Assembly: GCA_024639885.1 (NCBI GenBank)
Contig: JAHEGD010000009.1
Location: forward strand, 1 to 64,000
From: Porticoccaceae bacterium
GTDB taxonomy: Bacteria > Pseudomonadota > Gammaproteobacteria > Pseudomonadales > Porticoccaceae
Direction: 5' to 3'
Length of the DNA: 64,000 bases
Below, piece after piece: positions 19,046 through 27,388 of the stretch. Every line of letters begins with the position of its first letter. The first letter of the stretch is position 1. A program made the translations under genes and the position numbers. The notes beneath the pieces were generated by a model. That model had not been told where the DNA came from and searched no databases. It saw only the letters and a list, made by a program, of their open reading frames with translations.

Positions 19046-19968
19046 GGGCGGGCCTCACCCGGCCAGCGGCGGCTTAGCTGAGTGGCCAGCCAACCCTGTA
19101 GGAACTCGACAAACAGGCTCACCTTGGGCGACAAGTAGCGGCGATCTGGGTAGATCGCGTAGACGCTCAACACCTCTGGCTCGGCATCCACAAAGACCCG
19201 CTGCAGTGCGCCGCGCTTAGCCTGTTCTTCGATAACAAAGTAGGCCAGGTTGGCAATACCGCGGCCGGCCACGACCGCCTCGCGGGCGACTAAACTGTTA
19301 TTGGCACGCAGATCGCCACTCACCCGCACGGTCTGGTCACTGCCGGCCCGCGCTATCCGCCACTGGTCGGCGTTGCTGGCGTGAACAAACACTAGACAGT
19401 TGTGGTCGAGTAGCTGCTCGGCGGTGGTCGGCCTGCCGTGGCGACGCAAGTAATCGGGGCTGGCCACCACATAGAGCGGCACCGAGGCGACCTGTCGAGC
19501 GACCAGCGTCGAGTCCGGCAGCACCGGCTCGGCGATGCGGATCGCCAAGTCAAAGCCGTCGCGGACCAGATCGGGCAGACGGTCGTCAAGGGTAATATCC
19601 ACGCTCAACTCGGGGTGGTCGGCCATAAACTCGTTGACGGCGCGGCTCAGCAGCAGCTGCCCAAAGGTCATGTTGCAGTTAATTTTGAGCGTGCCGCGCG
19701 GCGCGCCCTGCAGCTGCGAGACCAGATTATCGGACTCATCCACCTCGCGTAGGACCGCCAAACACTGCTGGTAGTAGGCCTCGCCCACCTCGGTCAGGCT
19801 GAGCCGGCGGGTGGTGCGCTGCAGCAGCTTGGCGCCCACCCGCTGTTCCAGCTGTGCGATCTGCTTACTGACCGACGAGCTGGAGATATCCAGCTCATCG
19901 GCGGCCAAGCTGAAACTCATCTTATCGGTCACGCGGACAAATATCCGCATTGCTCCAAACAGATCCAT
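19042..19968 (-). CDS. LysR-family transcriptional regulator
   Basis: 308 residues, the standard LTTR length. The N-terminal winged HTH is clear (residues about 1-65: MRIFVRVTDKMSFSLAADELDISSSSVSKQIAQLEQRVG, quoted in parts as FSLAADELDISSSSVSKQI and LEQRVGAKLLQRTTRRLSLTE), then the periplasmic-binding-like effector domain. It belongs to the CrgA/DsdC-like group with the RTTRRLSLTE motif. Located 68 bp downstream of and codirectional with the metallo-hydrolase gene; its target is not evident. Confidence 0.94.
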   Translation of the reverse strand: MDLFGAMRIFVRVTDKMSFSLAADELDISSSSVSKQIAQLEQRVGAKLLQRTTRRLSLTEVGEAYYQQCLAVLREVDESDNLVSQLQGAPRGTLKINCNMTFGQLLLSRAVNEFMADHPELSVDITLDDRLPDLVRDGFDLAIRIAEPVLPDSTLVARQVASVPLYVVASPDYLRRHGRPTTAEQLLDHNCLVFVHASNADQWRIARAGSDQTVRVSGDLRANNSLVAREAVVAGRGIANLAYFVIEEQAKRGALQRVFVDAEPEVLSVYAIYPDRRYLSPKVSLFVEFLQGWLATQLSRRWPGEARP

Positions 19969-20036
19969 AACGTCTCTCTTGTCGGTTCGGCTTAGAGTCT
20001 AGCCGGCCACGGTAGCGACCGGCAACCGCCGCGAGA

Positions 20037-20999
20037 CTAGTCTTGCAGCTGGTCCCAGACCTCTTGGTCGCGTTCGTCGGTCCATATCCGCGGCCAATCG
20101 ATACCTTCAAATTCGTCCCACAGCCGCTGTACGTCAAACGGCAGGCAGTGTTCAAAGATCGGCCAGCGGCCAAACTTGGGCTCCAGATGCTGATGGGTGG
20201 CCTCAAACGCCTCTTTCAGGCTGCCGCCGCGACCGTGGACTTCGCCCACTTTTTCGATCATGCCGGTGAGGAAGCCGCGGGTCTGCTCGATCGCGGCATC
20301 GACCGCCTGACGACCGCGGGCAACGGCACCGCGACCGCCTACCAGCACCTCGGCTTCGAGCGCCTTGATGGTGTCCAGCGTGCCCTTCGACCAGTCAAAA
20401 TGGAACGCATCGCCGGTGTAGAGCGCCGCCTCAGCTTCCACCAAATCGCCGGCAAACAGCACCTTGCTGTTCGGCAACCAGGCGACAATGTCACCGGCGG
20501 TGTGGCCGCGGCCGCAGTACTGAAGGATTAAATCACCGCGCTCGCCGCCGAGCGGAATCACCATGCGGTCGTTAAAAGTCAAATCTGGGTGGGTCAGTCC
20601 GGGGATCCCCTCCGGCTCGCGGAACAGCCGCGGCATACGCCCGTACTCACTGGCCCAATCCTGCTCGCCACGTTCTTCAATCAAAAATCGGGTCTTCTCA
20701 TGGGCGATGATTGATTCGGCTTCAAATGCCGAGGCACCCAGCACGCGCACGGCATGGTAGTGCGACAGCACCAGGTACTTGACCGGCTTGTCAGTGTGTT
20801 TGCGCAGCTGCTCGAGCCAGTCTCGGGCCGCTTTGGGGGTCGCGCGGGCCTCAAAAGCGATCACAAAGTCCTCGCCCTCAATCGCCCCCATGTTGGGGTC
20901 GCCCTCTGATGTCAGCGCATAGACGCCGTCGGCGAGCACCTCAAGTGTCTCTACTTTCTCACCCAGATCAGCCGACGAGGCAAACGGTTTCTTAGCCAT
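20037..20999 (-). CDS. MBL-fold metallo-hydrolase-like protein with degenerate metal motif
   Basis: 320 residues with metallo-beta-lactamase-fold landmarks: LSHYHAVRVLG (residues 78-88), GHTAGD (His166) and FAGD (Asp185). The usual HxHxDH zinc motif reads H80-Y-H82-A-V84-R85, so the Asp and last His that bind the second metal are replaced. A one-metal or altered enzyme is therefore likely; proteins of this subtype occur in aromatic-compound gene clusters, but I know no assigned reaction. It is divergent from a MarR regulator (176-bp gap with a TAACGTTA palindrome at 21050-21057), which may control it. Confidence 0.85.
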   Translation of the reverse strand: MAKKPFASSADLGEKVETLEVLADGVYALTSEGDPNMGAIEGEDFVIAFEARATPKAARDWLEQLRKHTDKPVKYLVLSHYHAVRVLGASAFEAESIIAHEKTRFLIEERGEQDWASEYGRMPRLFREPEGIPGLTHPDLTFNDRMVIPLGGERGDLILQYCGRGHTAGDIVAWLPNSKVLFAGDLVEAEAALYTGDAFHFDWSKGTLDTIKALEAEVLVGGRGAVARGRQAVDAAIEQTRGFLTGMIEKVGEVHGRGGSLKEAFEATHQHLEPKFGRWPIFEHCLPFDVQRLWDEFEGIDWPRIWTDERDQEVWDQLQD

Positions 21000-21174
21000 A
21001 ACAACACCTTTACAATTTTGTTTGATAGAATTTGAAGCCTAAATAAAATTAACGTTACCACTACAGCGCGCTAAAATACCCCAGTGAGCTAGCCGATACG
21101 AAGCTGGCAGCGCAGAAAACTCTTTCCCTGGCGGAAATAATACCGCCAAAAAAGAACAATAAAAGAGAAACTTT

Positions 21175-21672
21175 ATGGCCACTGAGATCCTCGACTCCGA
21201 ACACCGCGGCAGCGACAGCGAGCACCAAGCCCTGCGGCTCTGGCTGCGCTTACTAACCTGTAGCAATTTAGTAGAAAACCATCTGCGCGCCCGACTGCGC
21301 ACCGAGTTTAACAGCACGCTGCCGCGCTTTGACCTGATGGCCCAGCTCTATCGCTACCCAGACGGCATGCGCATGGGCGACCTCTCCAAGCTGATGATGG
21401 TCTCCGGCGGCAACGTCACCGGCATCTGCAACCAGCTCGAAAAAGAGCAACTCGTGGTGCGCGAAGTCTGCAGCGGCGACCGCCGCGCGTTTGTCGTCAA
21501 GCTATCCAAAAAGGGCCAGCGGCTGTTCGACAAGATGTCGCACGCCCACGAGGGCTGGCTGGTCGAACTATTTGGCGAGCTACAAGAGCACGACATGGCC
21601 CAGCTAATGGAAGGCCTGCGCGATATCAAGCAGTCTATCCATCGGATTGGCAAAGCCGCAGACAGTGACTGA
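21175..21672 (+). CDS. MarR-family transcriptional regulator
   Basis: 165 residues with the MarR winged helix: RFDLMAQLYRYPDGMRMGDLSKLMMVSGGNVTGICNQLEKEQLV at about residues 55-98 (recognition helix SGGNVTGICNQLEKE), then the wing CSGDRRAFVVKLSKKG. RBS-like AAAGAGAAA precedes the ATG. It is divergent from the metallo-hydrolase gene, the usual layout for a MarR repressor and its target; MarR proteins often respond to aromatic acids or aryl-CoA thioesters, which fits the surrounding catabolic genes. Ligand unknown. Confidence 0.93.
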   Translation: MATEILDSEHRGSDSEHQALRLWLRLLTCSNLVENHLRARLRTEFNSTLPRFDLMAQLYRYPDGMRMGDLSKLMMVSGGNVTGICNQLEKEQLVVREVCSGDRRAFVVKLSKKGQRLFDKMSHAHEGWLVELFGELQEHDMAQLMEGLRDIKQSIHRIGKAADSD

Positions 21673-21785
21673 GCCGACCATATTCAGGTTACTGCACTGC
21701 TTCGGCATCAGGCTTTGAGACTGCCGCACTCTGCCAGCTGGCTGCAGTAGCGGCGGTGACAAGCCCGCCGCAGCCACGAAAAACG

Positions 21786-21805
21786 GGCCCCGCACGGGGC
21801 CTTTG
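21786..21805. terminator. Bidirectional terminator between convergent genes
   Basis: GGCCCC (21786-21791) pairs with GGGGCC (21796-21801) around a 4-nt loop, with TTTGTCATTT following on the plus strand and GTTTTTCG on the minus strand. It lies between the MarR gene and the convergent rubredoxin-reductase gene. Confidence 0.6.
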
Positions 21806-21853
21806 TCATTTCTGGACCGGCGCTTTCACACCGCCCCCGCCCGCGACCGTCAG

Positions 21854-23497
21854 TTAGGTCATCAGCGGTTGGTTGGCTGCCACCAGCGCGGCCCGCTCGC
21901 TGTTGGCAGTGCCGGTCAGTGCAAAGCCCCACTGCACGCCTGCGCTGTCGACAAACCGCGCGGTGAGGTTCTCGCCCTCGCCGCTGTAGTGCCATTCGCC
22001 CTCTGCCTCGCGCGGCGGCACCACCAGCGATAGCGGCAGCAGTGGCGTCTTGATCACCACCGGCATCACCCCGTAGCAGACTGCGCTCGGCTCACCGTTT
22101 AGGGTGCTGGCCAGCGCTTTGGCGGCGGCATTGAGCGGCGCGATATAAAATAGTAGCTGGCCGTCGACTTCGGCGCAGTCGCCCAGCGCATAGATATTGT
22201 CCGCACTGGCTGCCAAACCGCGGTCGGTGACGATACCGCGCGCGGTCGCCAATCCAGCCGCCTCGGCTAGACTGAGGTCCGGGCGCACCCCGACTGCCGA
22301 CAAGACAATGTCGGCCTCTATTTGGGTGCCGTTGGTCAAGGTGGCGCGCACACCGCCACCGGCGCTCTCTATGCGCTCGGCAACGGTATCGAAGTGGCAA
22401 TTGACTCCGGCGCGCTGCATCGCCGCCAGCAGTGCCGCTGAAGCGCGCTCGGGCAGCAAGTTGGCGAGCAGCCGCGGCGCCGCTTCAACCAGCTCGACCT
22501 CAAAGCCCGCTTTGGTTAGGTCATTGGCGTATTCGCAGCCGATCAAGCCGCCGCCGATCAGCAACACCTTGCGCTGACCGGCCAGCGAGGTTCTAAACCG
22601 CAGGTAGTCTTGTAAATTGTTTACCGCGTAGACGCGGCCAGCGCCGCTGCCCTGCACTGGTGGCTCGATACAGCGGGCGCCGGTAGCCAGCACTAAGTCA
22701 CTGTAGGCAAAGCTGTCGCCGTCATCGCAGCTAACCGTTTTGGCCGCACTGTCGATGGCGGTCACACGGGTAAAGATCTTTACCGTGGCCTGCCACTGCT
22801 CGGCCATCTCGGCCGCCGTTGCGGTAATCAGCGCCGCCGGCTGTTTGCCTTGGCCGAGCGCTGCCGACAACATCGGTTTGCTGTAAAAGCCGCCATCGTC
22901 GCTACTGATCATGACGATCGGCGCGCGGCTGCCGCTGTTGCGCAGCTCTTTTAACAGGGTATAGCCGGCCAGGCCGGTGCCGACAATCACAATCGGGGCG
23001 ATCGAGTTATCCACGGCCGAGGCTGCCTCAGCAGCGGCCGGCACAGCGGCCACGGCGGCGGCTTCGGCCACGGCGACCATCTCAAAGTCGGCTTTGCCGA
23101 CCCCACAATCGGGGCAGAGCCAGTCGTCGGGGATATCCGCCCAGCGGGTGCCGGGCGCAAAGCCCTCTTCGGGTAGCCCTTTCGATTCGTCGTACTGCCA
23201 GCCGCAGACCAGGCACTCCCAAATCTGCAGCGCGGCACCGCCGACAGCGGGGCTGTCGCTCAGAGCGGGCGCTTGGGCAGCGGGTGCTGGCGCCACCGCC
23301 GCCGGCTCGGCTACTGCGGCAACGTCGGCTACCGCAACCATCTCAAAATCGGCCTTGCCAACCCCGCAGTCGGGGCAGAGCCAGTCGTCGGGAATATCCG
23401 CCCAGCGGGTACCCGGTGCAAAGCCCTCCTCGGGCAGCCCCTTCGACTCGTCGTACTGCCAGCCGCAGACCAGACACTCCCAAATTTGCAATTGCAT
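21854..23497 (-). CDS. Double rubredoxin-NAD(P)H rubredoxin reductase fusion
   Basis: 547 residues from the ATG at 23497 (GGAG 5 nt upstream); a GTG two codons earlier is the alternative. Two N-terminal rubredoxin domains, each with CLVCG...CPDCG iron ligands, are joined by an Ala/Pro-rich linker and followed by an FAD/NAD(P)-binding reductase (IVIVGTGLAGYTLL at about 171, VLLIGGGLIGCEYANDL, YALGDCAEVDG). The whole polypeptide would carry electrons from NAD(P)H via FAD to rubredoxin iron. Usual partners are alkane hydroxylase or other oxygenases; no alkB is in the window. The two rubredoxin domains are identical over about 54 residues. Preceded by a MarR gene on the same strand. Confidence 0.92.
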   Translation of the reverse strand: MQLQIWECLVCGWQYDESKGLPEEGFAPGTRWADIPDDWLCPDCGVGKADFEMVAVADVAAVAEPAAVAPAPAAQAPALSDSPAVGGAALQIWECLVCGWQYDESKGLPEEGFAPGTRWADIPDDWLCPDCGVGKADFEMVAVAEAAAVAAVPAAAEAASAVDNSIAPIVIVGTGLAGYTLLKELRNSGSRAPIVMISSDDGGFYSKPMLSAALGQGKQPAALITATAAEMAEQWQATVKIFTRVTAIDSAAKTVSCDDGDSFAYSDLVLATGARCIEPPVQGSGAGRVYAVNNLQDYLRFRTSLAGQRKVLLIGGGLIGCEYANDLTKAGFEVELVEAAPRLLANLLPERASAALLAAMQRAGVNCHFDTVAERIESAGGGVRATLTNGTQIEADIVLSAVGVRPDLSLAEAAGLATARGIVTDRGLAASADNIYALGDCAEVDGQLLFYIAPLNAAAKALASTLNGEPSAVCYGVMPVVIKTPLLPLSLVVPPREAEGEWHYSGEGENLTARFVDSAGVQWGFALTGTANSERAALVAANQPLMT

Positions 23498-23544
23498 AAC
23501 CACTCCTCAACATTTTATTGGCAGCGCGCGGCCGCCGATCGATT

Positions 23545-24012
23545 CTAACCGATCGCCTTCTGTAATAGTGCCACCAGCTGGCTGCGCTCGGCATCACTCA
23601 TATGGTCGAAACAGGCCGCCTCATAATGGTTGGCGAGCGGTATCAGCTCGCTGCCCAGCTGGCGGCCGGCCGCAGTTAGGGTGATCGCCACCGAGCGGCG
23701 GTTGTCCGGATCGCGAGCGCGGCTGACCAGCTGCTCCTGCTCCAGCCGGTCGAGCGCCTTGCTCAGCGTGGGCTGCGCCAACAACACCCGCTGCGCCAAC
23801 TCGCCCACCGCCAGTGGGCCGGCCTGCAGCGAGGCGACGATCCGCCAAGTCGACGCCGCCAGACCGCGCTCGGCGAGCAGGGCGTGAAAGCCAGAACTAA
23901 CCCGGTGGCTGGCGCGCGCCAGCAGGTAGGCCAGGTAGCGGTCGATAAACGGCGCCGGCTCGGCTGGCGGTGCTACTGTGGTTAATGGAGCGGTAAGGGC
24001 AGCGTTGGCCAC
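23545..24012 (-). CDS. MarR-family transcriptional regulator
   Basis: 155 residues starting at GTG 24012. The MarR core reads STWRIVASLQAGPLAVGELAQRVLLAQPTLSKALDRLEQEQLVSR, with recognition helix QPTLSKALDRLEQE, wing RDPDNRRSVAITLTAAG and a C-terminal dimerisation helix. It is 47 bp upstream of the rubredoxin reductase gene on the same strand and divergent from the acyl-CoA ligase operon starting at 24178, making it the likely regulator of that operon. The intervening 165 bp are AT-rich. Confidence 0.92.
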   Translation of the reverse strand: MANAALTAPLTTVAPPAEPAPFIDRYLAYLLARASHRVSSGFHALLAERGLAASTWRIVASLQAGPLAVGELAQRVLLAQPTLSKALDRLEQEQLVSRARDPDNRRSVAITLTAAGRQLGSELIPLANHYEAACFDHMSDAERSQLVALLQKAIG

Positions 24013-24177
24013 GGGGCAACCTCCTTATAATCTCGATAAAAAACACTATAGCCATTTTATTTTAATTGTAAACTTATTCTTATTCATATAATCTATTGAG
24101 CAATGTTCCCACCCCCTCGCTGGCGCGGCATACTAGGCGCAGCTGCAGGCCGATAACAACAAGGACACCAGCAGATT

Positions 24178-25791
24178 ATGAGCACGGTATACCAAGCATT
24201 TTGCGACAGCGTAGCCCGCTACCCAGAGCGACCGTTTCTGCATATTCCGGCGCTCGCCGCGGCCGCCTACAGCCCGGGGGCGATAGACTACAGCTACGCC
24301 GAGATGGCCGAGGCGGTCGATGCTGCCGCCACCGACTACCGCGCCGTCGGCTACGGCTGTGGCCAGCGGTTGGCGCTACTGCTGGAGAACCGCGCCGAGT
24401 TTTTTATCCACTGGCTGGCGCTCAACCAACTCGGGGTGAGTGTGGTACCGCTCAACGGCGAGATGCAGCCCGATGAGCTCGCTTACTTGATCGAACACAG
24501 CGAAGTGGAAGCCGCGGTCGCCCTGAGCGCCAAACACCCGCTGCTGGCCGAGGCCAACCAACTGCTGACAACCGCAATCGCTCTGGTCGCCCCGCAAGAG
24601 CTCAGCGACCTGCCGACACCGCAGCGCAGCGGCGACCGCGCCAGCCCCGGCGAACAGACCGAATGCGCGCTGCTCTACACCTCGGGCAGTACCGGCAAGC
24701 CAAAGGGCTGCATACTCAGCAACCAGTACTTCACCGCATTTGGCGCTTGGTACCGCGATGCCGGCGGCCTAGCTGCACTAGAGCCGGGCGCCGAGCGGCT
24801 GCTGACGCCGCTGCCGCTGGTGCATATGAACGCGATGGCGGTCTCTACCATGGGTATGCTGATGACCGGTGGCTGTGTGATTCAGCTCGACCGTTTCCAT
24901 CCCAAAAGCTGGTGGCAGAGCGTGCGCGACAGCGGCGCCACGGTGGTCCACTACCTCGGCGTACTGCCGGCGATACTACTCAACCTGCCGGCAGCGCCGG
25001 ACGACAGCTTTGCCGGCCAGGTAAAGTTTGGCTTTGGTGCCGGCGTCAACCCCAAGCACCACGCGCCGTTTGAGCAGCGTTTTGGCTTCCCACTGCTAGA
25101 GGCGTGGGCGATGACCGAGTCCGGCTGTGGCGGCACCATCATCGCCAACCGCGAGCCGCGCCATGTTGGCAGCTGCTGCTTCGGCCAGCCGGCTGCCGCG
25201 GTCGAGTACAAACTGATCGACGAGCAGCGCCGCGAAGTGGCCGCCGGTGAGCCCGGTGAGCTGCTGGTGCGCGCCGCCGGTGCCGACCCGCGCTACGGTT
25301 TTTTTAGCGGCTACTTAAAAAACCCCGCCGCCACCGAAGAGGCTTGGCAGGACGGCTGGCTCAACACCGGCGATGTGGTGCGCGCCGGCGATGACGGTGC
25401 GCTCTACTTTGTCGACCGCCGCAAAAACGTCATCCGTCGCTCTGGCGAAAACATCTCCGCACTCGAGGTAGAGGCGGCGCTGGCCGAACAGACCGAGATC
25501 GAGCTAGTGATCGCCGCACCGGTCCCCGACGAGATTCGCGGCGACGAGGTGATGGCACTGATCATCGCCCAGCCCGGCACCGCGCGCAGTGTTGAGCTGG
25601 CCGAGCAGATCGTCCGCCGCGCACTGGATAACCTCGTCTACTACAAGGTGCCCGGCTATGTGGCATTTGTCGATGAGCTGCCGATGACCGCCTCCCAGAA
25701 ACCGCGCCGCGCCGATATCAAAGCGCTCGCCCAGCGGCTCCACGCCGACGGCGACTGCATTGATACCCGCCACCTCAAAAAACGCCACTAA
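24178..25791 (+). CDS. AMP-binding acyl-CoA ligase (aryl/carnitine-CoA ligase-like)
   Basis: 537-residue adenylate-forming ligase. The A3 P-loop YTSGSTGKPKGC (about residues 165-176), the aromatic-acid core EAWAMTESGCGG, GDVVRAGDDGALYFVDRRKN hinge region and the A10 lysine MTASQKPRRADIK are intact, so it should activate a carboxylic acid to a CoA thioester via an acyl-adenylate. It opens the operon with the thiolase-fold/DUF35 pair, an SDR and the Rieske oxygenase, suggesting an aromatic acid or the oxygenated side-chain acid as substrate. The exact substrate cannot be told; 3-hydroxy-oxindole-acetate is my hypothesis. Confidence 0.9.
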   Translation: MSTVYQAFCDSVARYPERPFLHIPALAAAAYSPGAIDYSYAEMAEAVDAAATDYRAVGYGCGQRLALLLENRAEFFIHWLALNQLGVSVVPLNGEMQPDELAYLIEHSEVEAAVALSAKHPLLAEANQLLTTAIALVAPQELSDLPTPQRSGDRASPGEQTECALLYTSGSTGKPKGCILSNQYFTAFGAWYRDAGGLAALEPGAERLLTPLPLVHMNAMAVSTMGMLMTGGCVIQLDRFHPKSWWQSVRDSGATVVHYLGVLPAILLNLPAAPDDSFAGQVKFGFGAGVNPKHHAPFEQRFGFPLLEAWAMTESGCGGTIIANREPRHVGSCCFGQPAAAVEYKLIDEQRREVAAGEPGELLVRAAGADPRYGFFSGYLKNPAATEEAWQDGWLNTGDVVRAGDDGALYFVDRRKNVIRRSGENISALEVEAALAEQTEIELVIAAPVPDEIRGDEVMALIIAQPGTARSVELAEQIVRRALDNLVYYKVPGYVAFVDELPMTASQKPRRADIKALAQRLHADGDCIDTRHLKKRH

Positions 25792-25803
25792 CAGGCTGAC
25801 GCT

Positions 25804-26994
25804 ATGACCGATCGCCCCCCCAACAACTACCGCGATGTCGTGCTGGCCGCACCGGTCAGTTACGGCTACAGCAAGCAGAGCGATAAACCGGCGCGCTGGT
25901 TTATCGGCAGCGTACTGCGCGAGCTCTGCCGAACGGCCGGAATCGACAAAACCGCCATCGACGGCGCGGCCATTTCCAGCTTTGGGCTGGCTCCCGACAG
26001 CGTCAGCTTTTTAACCCAGCACTACGGCATCAGTCTGCGCTGGCTAGAGCAGCTGCCGTTTGGCGGTGCCTCCGGGGTGATTGCACTGCGCCGCGCGGCT
26101 CGCGCCGTGCAGTGTGGCGACGCCGAAATCGTCGCCTGTATTGGCGGCGACAGCGCCGCCGCCGGCAGCTTCCGCGAGCTGGTGGCCGATTTCTCCAGCT
26201 TTAGTAACGCCGCTGCCTACCCCTACGGCGCGGCCGGTCCCAATGCACCGTTTGCGCTGATCACCGCCGCTTACATGGAGCGTTACGGCGTCACCCGCGA
26301 GGCGTTTGGCGCGCTCGCGGTGGCGCAGCGTTACAACGCTCAACACTACCCGGCGGCACTGCTCGGCGACAAGCCGCTGAGCCTTGACGACTACCTCAAC
26401 GCGCGCCCAATCGCCGCGCCGCTGCACCTGTTTGACTGCGTGATGCCGTGTGCCGGTGGCGAGGGCTTTTTGGTGATGCGCGAACAGCGCGCGATTGAGT
26501 TGGGGCTCGCCTATGTCACCATCGCCGCCGCCGACGAGCGCCACAACGCCTTTGCCGACGACCCGGTTCAGCTGCGCAGTGGCTGGAGCGAGTTTGGCGA
26601 TCAGCTCTACCAGCGCGCCGGCCTCGGCCGCGCCGATATCGATCTGGTACAGACCTACGATGACTACCCAGTGATCAGCGCACTGCAGCTGGAGGGACTT
26701 GGCTTTTTTGGTGAGGGCGAGTTCAACCAATTCGCCGCCAGTACCGCGACCACCTTCGATGGCGGCGGGCTGCCCCACAACACTTCCGGCGGCCAGCTCT
26801 CTGGCGGCCAAGCCGGCTCGGCGGCCGGCTACCTGGGTGTAGTCGAGACACTGCGCCAGCTCACCGGCACGGCCGGCGCCAACCAAGTCGCCAACGCTCG
26901 CCACGGGCTGGTCAGCGGTTACGGCATGATCAACTACGACCGCGGACTCTGTTCAACTGCTTGCATCCTCAGCCGGGGTGGCCACCATGAGTGA
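25804..26994 (+). CDS. Thiolase-fold protein lacking the catalytic Cys (SCP-x/Ltp-type, possible retro-aldolase)
   Basis: 396 residues, thiolase fold. Where thiolases have the nucleophile in CSSG the sequence is PFGGASG (residues 85-91), so Cys is replaced by Gly88. The C-terminal GHP motif is also altered: NTSGGQLSGGQAGSAAGY (about 326-343). Tyrosines lie at 285 and 288 (QTYDDYPV). Loss of Cys and pairing with a DUF35 protein are features of Ltp2-type thiolase-fold aldolases that cleave beta-hydroxyacyl-CoA side chains, so retro-aldol cleavage is more likely than thiolysis (inference). It follows the ligase by 12 bp and overlaps the next gene by 8 bp. Confidence 0.88.
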   Translation: MTDRPPNNYRDVVLAAPVSYGYSKQSDKPARWFIGSVLRELCRTAGIDKTAIDGAAISSFGLAPDSVSFLTQHYGISLRWLEQLPFGGASGVIALRRAARAVQCGDAEIVACIGGDSAAAGSFRELVADFSSFSNAAAYPYGAAGPNAPFALITAAYMERYGVTREAFGALAVAQRYNAQHYPAALLGDKPLSLDDYLNARPIAAPLHLFDCVMPCAGGEGFLVMREQRAIELGLAYVTIAAADERHNAFADDPVQLRSGWSEFGDQLYQRAGLGRADIDLVQTYDDYPVISALQLEGLGFFGEGEFNQFAASTATTFDGGGLPHNTSGGQLSGGQAGSAAGYLGVVETLRQLTGTAGANQVANARHGLVSGYGMINYDRGLCSTACILSRGGHHE

Positions 26995-27388
26995 GTTTAT
27001 CGCCAACACCCAACTGCCGCTGGCGGTAGGTACAGATAGCGGCCCACTGCTGTTACAGCAGTGCGGCGAGTGCCACGCAGTCAGCTACCCGCCGCGCGAG
27101 CTGTGCGGCCACTGCCTAGTTGACGCGCTAAGCTGGCAGCCGCAACCGGACGCCGGCCAGTTGCTGGCCACCACCACGCTGCACCACTCTCTGGAGCCGG
27201 CCCTACAGCAGCAGCTGCCCATCGTGATCGGCTCGATCAAACTGGCCGCGGGGCCGGTAGCCATCGCCTACTTGAGCCCGCCGAGCGCTGCCATCGGCAG
27301 CGCAGTGACCGTCACCATCGGCCGCGACAGCGCCGGTAATCCGGTACTGCAAGCTCGTCCAACCAACCCTCAGGAGCAACAGCCATGA
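26987..27388 (+). CDS. Zn-ribbon OB-fold (DUF35) partner of the thiolase-fold protein
   Basis: 133 residues from the ATG at 26987. A rubredoxin-like zinc ribbon C-x2-C-x10-C-x2-C (CGECHAVSYPPRELCGHC) is followed by a short OB-fold barrel. DUF35 proteins are obligate partners of SCP-x/Ltp thiolase-fold enzymes, binding acyl-CoA or closing the active site. The 8-bp overlap with the thiolase gene and the ATGA overlap with the downstream SDR indicate coordinated synthesis. Confidence 0.9.
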   Translation: MSEFIANTQLPLAVGTDSGPLLLQQCGECHAVSYPPRELCGHCLVDALSWQPQPDAGQLLATTTLHHSLEPALQQQLPIVIGSIKLAAGPVAIAYLSPPSAAIGSAVTVTIGRDSAGNPVLQARPTNPQEQQP

